DNA of 64,000 nt from Chitinophaga sp. CB10 (GTDB taxonomy: Bacteria > Bacteroidota > Bacteroidia > Chitinophagales > Chitinophagaceae), in contig MLAV02000006.1 in the NCBI GenBank assembly GCA_001870995.2, forward strand, positions 248,001-312,000, in the 5' to 3' direction. Both the position numbers and the translations under genes were made by a program. Of this stretch, positions 26,903 through 35,606 are shown piece after piece; positions within the stretch are counted from its first letter, which is position 1; each line of letters starts with the position of its first letter. Under the pieces are notes generated by a model. It searched no databases. It worked only from the letters and a program-made list of their open reading frames with translations, and was not told the origin of the DNA.

Positions 26903-28618
26903 TCATACCGCCGTACTGATCACATTATTTGTCGTATAGTCGTTCCCGATAGCCGCAAACAATGCCCTTTTCGGCAATGGTTTCAGGAGGTAATTTTCCG
27001 CGCCCTCGTCGAGGAAGCGCAGTTGTTCCTTTTCACACGCGGAGCCGCTGACGATGATGATGCGCGACTTTGGCGAGAGTACCTGTACCTGTTGAATAAT
27101 ATCATGCCCCGTCATATCGCCGAGGTAGGCGTCCAGCAGGATGACGTCCGGCTGCCATTCCCAGGCGGCTTCCAGCCCTTCCTTACCGCTGAAGGCCTGC
27201 CTCACCTGGATACCGGTATCGTCAAAATAACGGCGTACATATTTCTGGCTGAAGGAATCATCATCCACTGTCAATACTTTGAGGCCCTGCAGGGAAGCTT
27301 CGTTGGCTGCCTGCTTCAGCGGCGGCGCAGCGGCGGTTTCCAGCGGGAAGCTCAGGATAAAGGTGCTGCCTTTATTTTCCACGCTGTCCAGCAGGAGGTC
27401 GCCGCCAATACCTTTGGACAGTGTGGCGGCCACGTACAGGCCAATGCCGGAGCCCTGCAGGAAGCTGTTTTTTTCTGTTTCGTAGAGGTCAAAGATGCGG
27501 CTCATTTTTTCCTTGGACATGCCCATACCGCGGTCGCGGACTTTCAACACCAGCGTATCGTCCTCTTTCGCCAGCGTGATGGTCACGATGGTATTATCCC
27601 GGGTGAACTTGATCGCATTCACGACCAGGTTGATGACGATTTTATTCAGGGAGGTTTTGCAGGCATAAATAAATCCCGGCACCTCGTCGTCCGTTTCTAC
27701 AATGAGCTTCACGTGCTTGCGGTCCGCCTGGTACTGGAAGGAGCGGGCAATCCCCTTGAGCCATTCCGCCGGCGCAAAAATTTCAGGCTGCAGCTGCTGG
27801 CGCTGGGATTGTTCCAGTTCCAGGAAGTTGTTGACCACGGAGAGCGCATAGCTGCTGCTCGTATTCAGGTCGTGCATGTACTCCATGAGGGGCATATACA
27901 CCTCGTTCTTTTCAATTTCCTTCGTCAGCACTTCCGTGATGCCGGTGAGGGAATGCAGCGGATTGCGGATCTCATGGCTGAGGATCTGCGATAGTACCGA
28001 CTTTTCGTCCAGCGCTTTTTTCAGCGCCGCGTTGGAGAGCTGCAGCGCCTTGATCAGCCGGTTTACATGCAGGCTGAAAAACGCCACGCCGGAAGTAGTG
28101 AGTATAAACAGGCAGCCGGCGCAGATATCCTTGAACAGGGCTACGGATTGCAGGCCATTTTCAGGGATGGGCCGCAGGAAGCCGGTTCTGAAGTTAAGTT
28201 TGATCACCAGCAGTACCGCCACACAGGCCACTGCGCTGATGATGATGGTCTTTACCTGTTTAAACAGCAGCAGGGTGAAGATGATCAGGAACACCGCCAG
28301 CATCGTTTCCCCTACAATCGCCCCTTTCCCGATGGCCAGTATCAAGGCGGCCAGGTTGGTAATCACCAGGAAGCAGGCGCCCGCCACATTGGTTTTGCCC
28401 ATCTCCACAAATATCATCAGGCAGGCATATGATACGGCCGTAGCGGTGCCCAGTATCATGAAAAAAGGGTCTTTCGTATATGCGAATAAGAGGGCACAAT
28501 AACAAAAAGTCAATGCGGCTGCCAATATGCTGAGGGTAGTAATAACAATGTTGCCATCACCGCCGTCAACGGCCGGCGCCCCTGTAACGTTTGGTGGTTC
28601 AGTTTTGAATAGGATCAT
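26903..28618 (-). CDS. Hybrid sensor histidine kinase/response regulator
   Basis: A 571-residue protein. Residues about 25-195 contain seven or so membrane segments; HisKA follows with the acceptor histidine in SQILSHEIRNPLHSLTGI; the ATPase has NKIVINLVVNAIKFT, RDRGMGMSKEKMSRIFDLY and GSGIGLYVAATLSKG. A C-terminal receiver domain starts near residue 450 (GLKVLTVDDDSFSQKYVRRY) with the acceptor aspartate in VILLDAYLGDMTG and lysine in NYLLKPLPKRALF. There is no DNA-binding output domain, so phosphate likely passes to another protein. No partner lies next to it. Confidence 0.92.
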   Translation of the reverse strand: MILFKTEPPNVTGAPAVDGGDGNIVITTLSILAAALTFCYCALLFAYTKDPFFMILGTATAVSYACLMIFVEMGKTNVAGACFLVITNLAALILAIGKGAIVGETMLAVFLIIFTLLLFKQVKTIIISAVACVAVLLVIKLNFRTGFLRPIPENGLQSVALFKDICAGCLFILTTSGVAFFSLHVNRLIKALQLSNAALKKALDEKSVLSQILSHEIRNPLHSLTGITEVLTKEIEKNEVYMPLMEYMHDLNTSSSYALSVVNNFLELEQSQRQQLQPEIFAPAEWLKGIARSFQYQADRKHVKLIVETDDEVPGFIYACKTSLNKIVINLVVNAIKFTRDNTIVTITLAKEDDTLVLKVRDRGMGMSKEKMSRIFDLYETEKNSFLQGSGIGLYVAATLSKGIGGDLLLDSVENKGSTFILSFPLETAAAPPLKQAANEASLQGLKVLTVDDDSFSQKYVRRYFDDTGIQVRQAFSGKEGLEAAWEWQPDVILLDAYLGDMTGHDIIQQVQVLSPKSRIIIVSGSACEKEQLRFLDEGAENYLLKPLPKRALFAAIGNDYTTNNVISTAV

Positions 28619-28834
28619 GGTAACTGAGGGGTTTGTTTTATAAACGAGAAAAGTGGTAAGATGTATTTTTTTTATATGTTAATAAGATGTTAATCCCATT
28701 GTGAATCAGTTCCCGTTAACACTTGCGGAAGCGCGTAGCAGGCTGCCGTATATTGGTATTGGTCCTGCAAGGCAGCCATGCAGCCGGTACCTGCAGGCCG
28801 CGTGGAACCATTGCTCCTTACGGATGCGCCGCGC

Positions 28835-29602
28835 CTAGAATTTTCCATGGCTGTTGCGCCGCTCCGCCACGGGCGGAATATACTCGATCGTGTCCCAGTG
28901 TTCTGCAATCCGGCCGTTTTGAATACGGAACAGGTCATAGAAGGCGCAATGGATCTTATCCATATACCCTTCGCTGACCGCCAGCACGAAGTTGCCTTCG
29001 CCCAGTATCTTATGCACCCGCTGGTATTGCATGGTAACGCCGTGCTGCGCCCAGTCTGCCAGGGCCTGCCCCAAACCGGATACGCCATCGCCTATACCGG
29101 GATTGTGCTGGATATAGTAATCGCCGTCGAAGTAGTGGCCCAGCTCCTCCATCTTGCCCTGTACCAGGATTGTATGTAGGAAGTTGCCCACCAGCTCCTT
29201 GTTGGCGGCGGTTTGATCCAGGTCTGTAATGTCCGCGCTGCCATCCGTCATACTATGGCCGCTGGGATTGTGGAGCGCAGGGCGGGCTTGCAGGTTGTCC
29301 CAGTGTTCACAAATGGTATCCCCGTCGAACCGGAAGATATCAAACCCCACCTTCGGGCCGAAGAATTGATAATCGCTATGCGCAATCACATAATCATCGT
29401 CCTGCAGCACGCGCACGGTATTCACCCGGGCGCTGCCGGGCTCCAGCTGTTGCAGCAGTTCGCGGAAGCCATCGAGGCCGGTAGCCACAGCGGGATTATG
29501 CTGGATGTAATGTTGCGGATGAATGTAAGCAATAGGGGCAGCCGCTCCTGTTTCTATGGATTTCAGCAGATCGGTGACCATCTGCTTGCGATTGTTTTGC
29601 AT
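28835..29602 (-). CDS. Tandem SnoaL-like (NTF2-fold) protein
   Basis: A 255-residue protein made of two similar halves of about 125 residues. Each has the SnoaL-like pattern: YIHPQHYIQHNPAVATGLDGF in the first and YYIQHNPGIGDGVSGLGQAL in the second, followed by V-H-x-V/I-L-x-(D/G) strands and D-x-F-R-(F/I) then EHWD, with EHWDNLQA and EHWDTIEY at matching places. Single-domain relatives bind or isomerise small polyketide-like molecules or are of unknown role. The doubling within one chain replaces the usual homodimer. No neighbour points to a substrate. Confidence 0.85.
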   Translation of the reverse strand: MQNNRKQMVTDLLKSIETGAAAPIAYIHPQHYIQHNPAVATGLDGFRELLQQLEPGSARVNTVRVLQDDDYVIAHSDYQFFGPKVGFDIFRFDGDTICEHWDNLQARPALHNPSGHSMTDGSADITDLDQTAANKELVGNFLHTILVQGKMEELGHYFDGDYYIQHNPGIGDGVSGLGQALADWAQHGVTMQYQRVHKILGEGNFVLAVSEGYMDKIHCAFYDLFRIQNGRIAEHWDTIEYIPPVAERRNSHGKF

Positions 29603-29806
29603 AAAATGGCTTGTTGCGGAAGAAAGGAAAAGGCGTTATACAGTTCAAACAAGCGGTTGGGAGTAGTATCGACCAGGCGTATCTGTATCCGCAGTAAAGG
29701 TACGGCTAATTGTTGGATGTTGCGCCGGCAATCGCAGCGTGATAATTTGAAAAAAATCGAACTAAAGCGGTATGCCGCCAGTTCTTTAAACATAAAACTC
29801 ACCTGT

Positions 29807-30388
29807 ATGAGAAAGCTCATCTCTTTTCAATTCCTCACCCTGAACGGATATTTTGAAGACGCCAAGGGGCATACCGACTGGGCCAGCCAGGGAGCGGATC
29901 AGCGCGATTTTGCCGTTTCCATGCTGGAACAGGAAAACGTGGTGCTCTTCGGCAGGATCACCTACGAACACATGATCGCCTGGTGGCCTACTGCAGCGGC
30001 GGCGCAGATGGACCCGGAGATGGCCGCGGGTATGAACAATGCCGATAAGATCGTTTTCTCCAATACCCTGCAAACGGCCGCCTGGAAAAATACCACCATC
30101 AGCAGTGGGGATGTGGTGGCAGCGGTGCAACACCTGAAAAAATCGCCCGGCCCCAACCTGGCGCTGCTGGGCAGCAACAGCATCCTCACGCAGCTGGCGG
30201 CCCATCAGCTGGTGGATGAATACCAGCTGATGATACATCCCGTGGCTATCGGTAACGGGCACACGCTGTTGGGCGGATTGCGCCACCGGCTGCCGTTACA
30301 GCTCATTTCCAGCCGCGTGTTTTCGAACGGCGTCGTGTTGCTCACCTATATTCCGTCCGCCAAAAATATTCCGGAAGAAGCGAGATGA
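29807..30388 (+). CDS. Dihydrofolate reductase-like (RibD C-terminal domain) protein
   Basis: About 193 residues from the ATG at 29807 (MRKLISFQFLTLNGYFEDAK); the frame is open far upstream to 29213, but that stretch lies opposite the SnoaL gene. The YyaP/YwjB-type reductase fold is visible: QENVVLFGRITYEHMIAWW, DKIVFSNTLQTAAWKNTTI, NLALLGSNSILTQLAAHQLVDEYQLMIHPVAIGNG and a final beta strand. Relatives bind NADPH, but their physiological reaction is mostly unknown. It is not the essential folate enzyme. Confidence 0.88.
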   Translation: MRKLISFQFLTLNGYFEDAKGHTDWASQGADQRDFAVSMLEQENVVLFGRITYEHMIAWWPTAAAAQMDPEMAAGMNNADKIVFSNTLQTAAWKNTTISSGDVVAAVQHLKKSPGPNLALLGSNSILTQLAAHQLVDEYQLMIHPVAIGNGHTLLGGLRHRLPLQLISSRVFSNGVVLLTYIPSAKNIPEEAR

Positions 30389-30439
30389 TTTCGGTAAATT
30401 AGATAGCTCAACGGCATTTGGATTTTAAAGACGGACACT

Positions 30440-31132
30440 ATGAACCAGGAACAACACGCGCCACTGGATAACCCGGCCTGGCATGCGCTACAGACCATCC
30501 AGCGATATTATGCGCAAGGCACTGACACCGTACAGCGGTATATGAGTAACATCCTGCCTTTTATGGCTTATAACACGGAAGCATTTACAGGATTGGAACC
30601 CCTGCAACCCTGGATCAATCCTGCCGGGGAAGATATTTTCATCATCGGCCGGCTGCCGGCGCTGCCACAGGGCTGGGCGCTGGATTCGGAGCTGGTTTGC
30701 GTGCAGATGGTATCTGCCAGGCAACCGGCCACCCCGCGCCATGAGGAGGAAGTTATCAGGCTGACGGAAGAAGACCGGGAGGAGATGGTGGATTTTGTAA
30801 ACGAAGGCCAGCCCGGCTATTTCAAGGAAGATACGCCCTCCCTGGGCAACTATTACGGCATCCGCAAGGAAGGGAAGCTGATAGCGCTGGCGGGCCAGCG
30901 CATGAAGCTGCCCGGCTACACGGAAGTCAGCGCCGTGATCACGCATCCGGATTACCGGGGTAAAGGCTATGCCCAACTGTTAACCACCGTCGTAGCGCGG
31001 GATATCTATGCCAACGGGGACGTGCCTTTCCTCCACGTGGTAAGCGCCAATGCCAGCGCCATTGGCATCTACAAGCGGGCCGGGTTTGAAATCCGCCGCG
31101 GTATCTCCTTCTGGAAAATTAAAGCGAAGTAG
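30440..31132 (+). CDS. GNAT-family N-acetyltransferase
   Basis: A 230-residue protein. The C-terminal half, residues about 110-228, is a GNAT domain of the FR47/YjgM-like kind: GIRKEGKLIALAGQRMKLPG, the acetyl-CoA loop VSAVITHPDYRGKGYAQLLT, and NASAIGIYKRAGFEIRRGISFW. The N-terminal 100 residues are a less conserved extension common in this subgroup. The acceptor substrate is unknown. It starts 51 bases after the reductase gene, so the two could be co-transcribed. Confidence 0.88.
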   Translation: MNQEQHAPLDNPAWHALQTIQRYYAQGTDTVQRYMSNILPFMAYNTEAFTGLEPLQPWINPAGEDIFIIGRLPALPQGWALDSELVCVQMVSARQPATPRHEEEVIRLTEEDREEMVDFVNEGQPGYFKEDTPSLGNYYGIRKEGKLIALAGQRMKLPGYTEVSAVITHPDYRGKGYAQLLTTVVARDIYANGDVPFLHVVSANASAIGIYKRAGFEIRRGISFWKIKAK

Positions 31133-31145
31133 CCCAAAAAAATAA

Positions 31146-31171
31146 GGTAGCGTCTTAGACAAGACGCTACC
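31146..31171. terminator. Perfect 11-base hairpin after the GNAT gene
   Basis: Arms GGTAGCGTCTT and AAGACGCTACC with an AGAC loop, 14 bases after the GNAT stop. The T-tract is on the minus-strand side (AAAAAAATAA upstream on plus), so it could stop transcription from either direction. Confidence 0.6.
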
Positions 31172-31578
31172 GTTCCTAAGCATAAACAAATTAGCAATCA
31201 TCAAAAATTTATCCGCACTGTTCCAAACAGCAAGAGAACACTATGGATATAACTACAGGCATCCATGGTAGATTAATGGTGAGAATGTTTTCGTGTTTTA
31301 ACCAACCTGACACACGCATGCACCGGGTTTGCGGCCGGCCATTTCCTGTCGGGATTCATTTTTTCGACATTTAATTGATTGCTTGTTTCCTTAGTAAAAA
31401 AGGTAATGATGCTATTTGTTCTGTGCTTAGGATACGGGACTTTTAATGCAGGCAAGCGCCGTAAGTTGATGATATTTAATGGTATTTTTAGTTATTCTGG
31501 TCTTATACTAACATGGAAGTTCATAGAATGTTTATATGGCCGGAAAAAATTTTTCAGAAAGTCCTCAGGATTAACAGG

Positions 31579-31615
31579 GCAAACCCCGGCAAGCGCCATC
31601 GCTGCCGGGGTTTGC
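31579..31615 (-). terminator. Thirteen-base hairpin after the NmrA-family gene
   Basis: Arms GCAAACCCCGGCA and TGCCGGGGTTTGC with an inner GCG/CGC pair and CCAT loop. It lies 26 bases past the stop of the minus-strand gene. There is no T-tract, so termination is likely but not certain. Confidence 0.5.
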
Positions 31616-31640
31616 GGTCATGTAAGAGCAAACTTAAGTA

Positions 31641-32522
31641 TTAGCTGTTGTAAATGGCGGCAAACTCCTGCGCAAAGTCTTCCAGTTTTATTTTTCCGGG
31701 GGTAGGAGGATGCTGGTCAAACTCTGCCCAGAGGCTTCCTTTTCGCAGCGCCTGGCCCATCTCAACGAACCGGCCGGCCATTTCGGCGGACATGCCGGCA
31801 TCCAGCATGGATTTCCGGGTTCCTTCATCGTCAAAGGCTACCCAGGGCAGATCCGCCTTGCCGATGGCTTTGCCGATGGCGGCAGCTACTTCCGCAGCGG
31901 TGCGGTCATCGCTATAAATGTACTTCACCGATGATCCCTGCGCAGGCTCCTGCAACGCTGCGGCCACCGTGGCGGCAATTTCTGCCGGGTGAATGAGGAT
32001 CAGGCGCGTATCCGCCGGGTAGTTGTTGCCAATAATCCCCATTTGCCGGATCATCTCCACATTGTTTAGGAAATTATAGTAGAAGAAAGGCGCACGCACA
32101 TGCGTAAGGCCGATGCCCGGAACCTGGTTAAGGATTTTTTCCACCTGGTGCGAGCCTGCGATAGGGCCGTTGCCGCTTTCCAGGTGCGCGCCGATGCTGC
32201 TGAGGTTCACCACCCGTTTTACGCCGGCCGCGGTAATGGCTTTCGCGTAATTGGCCGCTATGTTAGTTGCATACGCAATGAAATCCGCTGCGATGAAAGT
32301 GGGAGGGGTCATGGTGTACACGGCATCCGCACCGGTGAAGGCATTGGTTAAAAATGCCGCGTCTTCCAGCGATCCGATGGCGGGGGTAGCGCCCAGGGCC
32401 GCTATTGCGGCTGCTTTGGAGGGGTTGCTGCTGATGATGCTTACTTCGTGGCCGGCGGCTACTAATTGTTTGGCCAGTGGCTGACTGATATTTCCGATAG
32501 AACCTGTGATTACGATTTTCAT
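31641..32522 (-). CDS. NmrA-like NAD(P)-binding quinone/redox-sensor protein
   Basis: About 293 residues from the ATG at 32522 (MKIVITGSIGNISQPLAKQL). The N-terminus is a Rossmann nucleotide site, GSIGNISQPLAKQLVAAGH with SSNPSK after strand 2. It then follows the NmrA/YtfG pattern: GADAVYTMTPP, KAITAAGVKRVVNLSSIGAH and THVRAPFFYYNFL. The short-chain Tyr-x3-Lys pair is absent, as in this atypical group. Relatives are NAD(P)H:quinone oxidoreductases or redox sensors. It is divergent from an HxlR regulator and shares an operator with it. Confidence 0.87.
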   Translation of the reverse strand: MKIVITGSIGNISQPLAKQLVAAGHEVSIISSNPSKAAAIAALGATPAIGSLEDAAFLTNAFTGADAVYTMTPPTFIAADFIAYATNIAANYAKAITAAGVKRVVNLSSIGAHLESGNGPIAGSHQVEKILNQVPGIGLTHVRAPFFYYNFLNNVEMIRQMGIIGNNYPADTRLILIHPAEIAATVAAALQEPAQGSSVKYIYSDDRTAAEVAAAIGKAIGKADLPWVAFDDEGTRKSMLDAGMSAEMAGRFVEMGQALRKGSLWAEFDQHPPTPGKIKLEDFAQEFAAIYNS

Positions 32523-32545
32523 ATCTCTTGTTTGATTTTGTATCA

Positions 32546-32582
32546 CAAAAGTATTTTTATACTTACTTTTGTACAAGTACTT
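32546..32582. promoter_or_regulatory. Mirror-image divergent promoters with HxlR operator
   Basis: The same -7 box TACTTTTG occurs on plus (32564-32571, towards hxlR) and on minus (32553-32546, towards the NmrA gene). Between and across them lies the perfect inverted repeat AAGTAT-tttt-ATACTT at 32549-32564, and an AAGTACTT palindrome follows at 32575-32582. A -33 TTTG at 32537-32540 serves the plus side, and TTG on the minus strand at 32576-32574 serves the other. One bound HxlR dimer could block both promoters. Confidence 0.7.
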
Positions 32583-32592
32583 ACCCTAAAGT

Positions 32593-32997
32593 ATGTATGA
32601 TATGACAGCGATCAAGGAACTCTCCACCATCCAGGAAAACAAGCACCAGGCTTTCAAAACCTGCCCGGTAACTTACGTGATGAGTAAAATAGGCGGCTAC
32701 TGGAAGCCCATTATCCTCTTTTACCTGCTGACAGGGCCCAAGCGCTATTCGGAGCTGCGCAAGGCCATCCCGGGCATTACGGAAAAGGTATTGATACAGC
32801 ACCTCAAGCAGCTGGAGGCGGACAACCTGTTGATCCGGGAATCCAGGCCGGTGGTGCCGCCTTACGTTACCTATACGCTCACGGAAGCCGGCGCCGGGTT
32901 GAGGCCTGTGTTACTGGCGATGGCGGAATGGGCATTTGGCCCGGGAGGTTTGGATGCTGCGGAGATGGGTAAGAGCCTGGACGACTTCCCCGGATAG
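32593..32997 (+). CDS. HxlR-family winged-helix regulator
   Basis: A 134-residue protein with the HxlR signature: TCPVTYVMSKIGGYWKPIILFYLLTGPKRYSEL, the recognition helix part ITEKVLIQHLKQLEADNLLIRE, the wing PPYVTYTLTEAGAGLRPVL, and MAEWAF at the end. The cysteine in KTCPV sits where redox-sensing HxlR proteins such as HypR and QorR have theirs. Those regulators respond to quinones or disulfide stress and control a divergent oxidoreductase, which matches the NmrA-like neighbour. An in-frame ATG at 32602 is an alternative start. Confidence 0.92.
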   Translation: MYDMTAIKELSTIQENKHQAFKTCPVTYVMSKIGGYWKPIILFYLLTGPKRYSELRKAIPGITEKVLIQHLKQLEADNLLIRESRPVVPPYVTYTLTEAGAGLRPVLLAMAEWAFGPGGLDAAEMGKSLDDFPG

Positions 32998-33158
32998 CGC
33001 CATCGTTCCCATGGCAGCGCCCGCGCGGGTTTGCGGACTAGCCGGGACTTTATTCCCCGCGGCCGTAAATCTCTCTCCCCCCAAAAATTAAAATTAGAAT
33101 ATGGTAAGAATCCGCTGCCGGCACGCCTAACGGCACCATCTTTGTGCCGTGGCGGCAC

Positions 33159-34241
33159 ATGTGGAATAAATTATTAGAAAGTCTGGACCACCTGCCGGGA
33201 TTCGTCTGGAATCTGCTGCTGGCAGGTATTGCCGTTTTGGCTGGCTTATTGATCAAAGCTTTATTATCGTTTTTTCTCCATCGCTCCGTAAAAAAATCGG
33301 CGGAGTTCTCCCTCGTACACAGCGTGCTGCTGCGGCTGGGCAAGGCGTTCAACTACTTCCTGCCGCTGCTGTTGCTGAACATGAGCATTCCCCTGATGCG
33401 GGTGCAACCCCGCTACCAGGAAGTGCTGAGCCGCTTCGCGGAAATAGCGCTGACGCTGTCTTTTGCGGCAATCGTCATCGGCATTGTGCATGTGCTGGAA
33501 GATTATATTTACAGCACCTACGATCTTAAAAAATCCAACAACCTGAAAGAACGGAAGATCCGCACGCAGCTGCAGTTTATCCGTAAACTGGCCATAGGCA
33601 TCATTCTCGTCGTAACGGCCTGTATCATCCTGCTGAGTTTCGACAGTATGCGCAAGCTCGGCGCGGGCCTGCTTACCGGTGTGGGCGTGGGCGGTATTAT
33701 CATCGGTTTTGCCGCGCAAAAATCCCTTGGTAACCTGCTGGCCGGCTTCCAGATTGCGTTTACGCAGCCCATCCGGATCGATGACGTGCTGGTGGTGGAA
33801 GGCGAATGGGGCAGGGTGGAAGAAATTACGCTGACGTATGTGGTGGTGAACATCTGGGACCAGCGCAAACTGATCCTGCCTATCAACTACTTCATTGAAA
33901 AACCGTTTCAGAACTGGACCCGCAGCAGTGCGGAAATACTGGGTACCGCGTTCCTGTACCTGGATTATACGACGCCGGTGGATAAGCTGCGGGAAGAATT
34001 TGAACGGTATATCGTCACGCATCCGCTGTGGGATAAGCGCGTGAAAACGCTGGTGGTGACTAACGTTACCGAGCGTACGATAGAAGTGCGTTGCCTTATC
34101 AGCGCCAGAACTTCCGGCGAGGCGTTTGACCTCCGCTGCGATATCCGCGAGCACATGCTCAGATTTGTAAGGGAGCAGTACCCGGCATGTTTGCCGCTTA
34201 CGCGAGCCGCGCTGGATGCGCCCGCCGCAGGAAATGCATAA
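33159..34241 (+). CDS. MscS-family mechanosensitive channel
   Basis: About 360 residues from the ATG at 33159; a GTG at 33144 is also in frame. There are about four membrane helices (residues 10-180). The pore helix and beta domain follow the MscS pattern: LGAGLLTGVGVGGIIIGFAAQKSLGNLLAGFQIAFTQPIRIDDVL (key part GFAAQKSLGNLLAGFQI), then VEEITLTYVVVNIWDQRKLILPINYF. The cytoplasmic alpha/beta domain ends the protein. It releases solutes on osmotic down-shock. A terminator follows directly. Confidence 0.9.
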   Translation: MWNKLLESLDHLPGFVWNLLLAGIAVLAGLLIKALLSFFLHRSVKKSAEFSLVHSVLLRLGKAFNYFLPLLLLNMSIPLMRVQPRYQEVLSRFAEIALTLSFAAIVIGIVHVLEDYIYSTYDLKKSNNLKERKIRTQLQFIRKLAIGIILVVTACIILLSFDSMRKLGAGLLTGVGVGGIIIGFAAQKSLGNLLAGFQIAFTQPIRIDDVLVVEGEWGRVEEITLTYVVVNIWDQRKLILPINYFIEKPFQNWTRSSAEILGTAFLYLDYTTPVDKLREEFERYIVTHPLWDKRVKTLVVTNVTERTIEVRCLISARTSGEAFDLRCDIREHMLRFVREQYPACLPLTRAALDAPAAGNA

Positions 34242-34246
34242 CATGC

Positions 34247-34275
34247 AAAGAGCCGCATACAGCGGCTCTTTTTTT
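34247..34275 (+). terminator. Intrinsic terminator after the MscS gene
   Basis: Ten-base stem AAAGAGCCGC/GCGGCTCTTT with an ATACA loop, followed by a run of T. It begins 6 bases after the stop codon. Confidence 0.85.
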
Positions 34276-34303
34276 ATGAACTGGTTTAAATTTTGATCAG
34301 CGT

Positions 34304-34684
34304 TTACCGGATACTGTCCACTAAATACACCAGTAAAAACAGGCTCATTAATACAATGAAAATGGTGAGGGTGGTGAGCAGGCCGGTGGTGTGCAGGTAC
34401 CTGCCCGATTCCAGTTCCTTCTTTACGTCCTGGTATCGTTTGTAGGCGAGGATCGCTGTGAGCATGCCTACCGCTACCAGGATAATACCTGCAATGCCGG
34501 AGTAGCCGTGGGATGGAAGGGCAACATCCCTGCCGAGGGCCAGGCCGATCTGTTTTACGAAAAGGGAAAATTTGACAACGACGAAGCCGAAGGCCATCAG
34601 GCCCACCGCCGTGCGAATCCAGGCCAGGAAGGTTCTTTCATTGGCAAGATGATCATTGGGGCCGCCGGGTTTTCCCTGTTCCAT
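34304..34684 (-). CDS. DUF202 (YidH-like) inner-membrane protein
   Basis: A 126-residue protein with three membrane helices. The N-terminal NDHLANERTFLAWIRTAVGLMAFGFVVVKF is the DUF202 signature, with the conserved ERT-x-LAW-R motif. The second helix is IAGIILVAVGMLTAILAYKRY and the third is TLTIFIVLMSLFLLVYLV. The function of the family is unknown. It is convergent with the MscS gene, and its upstream region is shared with the divergent DUF72 gene. Confidence 0.88.
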   Translation of the reverse strand: MEQGKPGGPNDHLANERTFLAWIRTAVGLMAFGFVVVKFSLFVKQIGLALGRDVALPSHGYSGIAGIILVAVGMLTAILAYKRYQDVKKELESGRYLHTTGLLTTLTIFIVLMSLFLLVYLVDSIR

Positions 34685-34793
34685 AAGCAGATGATTTATC
34701 CTAAAAGTTACAGATTTTTTCGCGGTAACAGCAACCGGATGATCTTTATTTATTAAACTTACGTATATATTACTACGTTATTTTTTGTTTTGC

Positions 34794-35549
34794 ATGAGAA
34801 AAGGAAGTTATTACACCGGCACCAGCGGGTTAGTACTGCCATACAAGAATAAGCAATTTTACCCCGAGCCACTTAGAGATAAGAGCCGCCTGGAGGTGTA
34901 CGGAACTTTGTTCAATACCATTGAAATCAACAGTTCGTTCTACAACATTCCCATGCATAAAACGATGCAGCGCTGGGCTGCCGGCGTGCCGCCGCATTTC
35001 AGGTTTACGTTTAAGCTGTGGCAGGGCGTTACGCATGTGCGCGACCTCGACTTCAAGCCCGCTGATGTGACGCGTTTTATGGACGTCATCGCCGGCGTGG
35101 GAGAGAAGAAAGGCTGCCTGCTTATTCAACTGCCACCGTCCTTACGGGCAGGGGCTTTGCAGCGGGTGCAGCATTTGCTGGACGCCGTCCGCGAGGCGGA
35201 CGCCAGTGGCGAATGGCGGCTTGCCGTGGAATTCCGGCACCTCTCCTGGTACCGGGAAGAAACTTACCGCCTGCTCAATGATTACGGCGCGGCGATGGTC
35301 GTGCATGATAAAGCCAACGTGGGCTCCCCCCTGGAGGACCTGGATGCCGATTTCGTGTACGCCCGCTTCCATGGCCCGGAAGGGAACTACCGCAGCAGCT
35401 ACGAAGATAGCTACCTGTATGAATATGCGCATTATGTGCGCGACTGGCTGGATGCCGGGAAGGATGTGTACGCGTATTTCAATAATACCATCGGCGATGC
35501 CATCCATGATTTGCAGGTATTGGAAAGGTATGTGCGGGAAAGGGAATAA
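34794..35549 (+). CDS. DUF72-family TIM-barrel protein
   Basis: About 251 residues from the ATG at 34794 (MRKGSYYTGTSGLVLP); an in-frame TTG lies three codons upstream. The DUF72 pattern is clear: YTGTSG, LEVYGTLFNTIEINSSFYNIPMHKTMQRW, PHFRFTFKLWQGVTH, GCLLIQLPPSLR, LAVEFRHLSWY, DADFVYARFHGPEG, and a C-terminal DVYAYFNNTIGDAIHDLQVLE. The fold resembles a TIM barrel, and the enzymatic role of the family is not known. Confidence 0.9.
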   Translation: MRKGSYYTGTSGLVLPYKNKQFYPEPLRDKSRLEVYGTLFNTIEINSSFYNIPMHKTMQRWAAGVPPHFRFTFKLWQGVTHVRDLDFKPADVTRFMDVIAGVGEKKGCLLIQLPPSLRAGALQRVQHLLDAVREADASGEWRLAVEFRHLSWYREETYRLLNDYGAAMVVHDKANVGSPLEDLDADFVYARFHGPEGNYRSSYEDSYLYEYAHYVRDWLDAGKDVYAYFNNTIGDAIHDLQVLERYVRERE

Positions 35550-35551
35550 CA

Positions 35552-35598
35552 TTTACGTATGTACGCACGCGTTAGTAACGGGTACGTACATACGTAAA
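35552..35598. terminator. Bidirectional terminator between convergent genes
   Basis: Perfect 14-base arms TTTACGTATGTACG and CGTACATACGTAAA enclosing 19 bases with an inner CGTTA/TAACG pair. It lies between the stops of the DUF72 and DinB genes. Confidence 0.7.
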
Positions 35599-35606
35599 CC
35601 AGGATC

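Larger units (their letters stand above)
31133..31640 (+). other. Gene-free region with two strong hairpins
   Basis: A 508-base AT-rich gap. It begins and ends with strong hairpins (31146-31171 and 31579-31615, listed separately). Short open frames on both strands (for example 31379-31705 plus, 31273-31455 minus) have no recognisable content. No RNA gene is recognised. The low GC compared with both flanks could mark decayed or foreign sequence. Confidence 0.5.

Noticed and set aside
28690..29088. A 132-codon minus-strand frame overlapping the SnoaL gene
   Set aside because: Out of frame with the tandem SnoaL gene and without motifs.
31379..31705. A 108-codon plus-strand frame in the 508-base gap
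   Set aside because: Crosses a strong hairpin, overlaps the NmrA gene end and has no motif.
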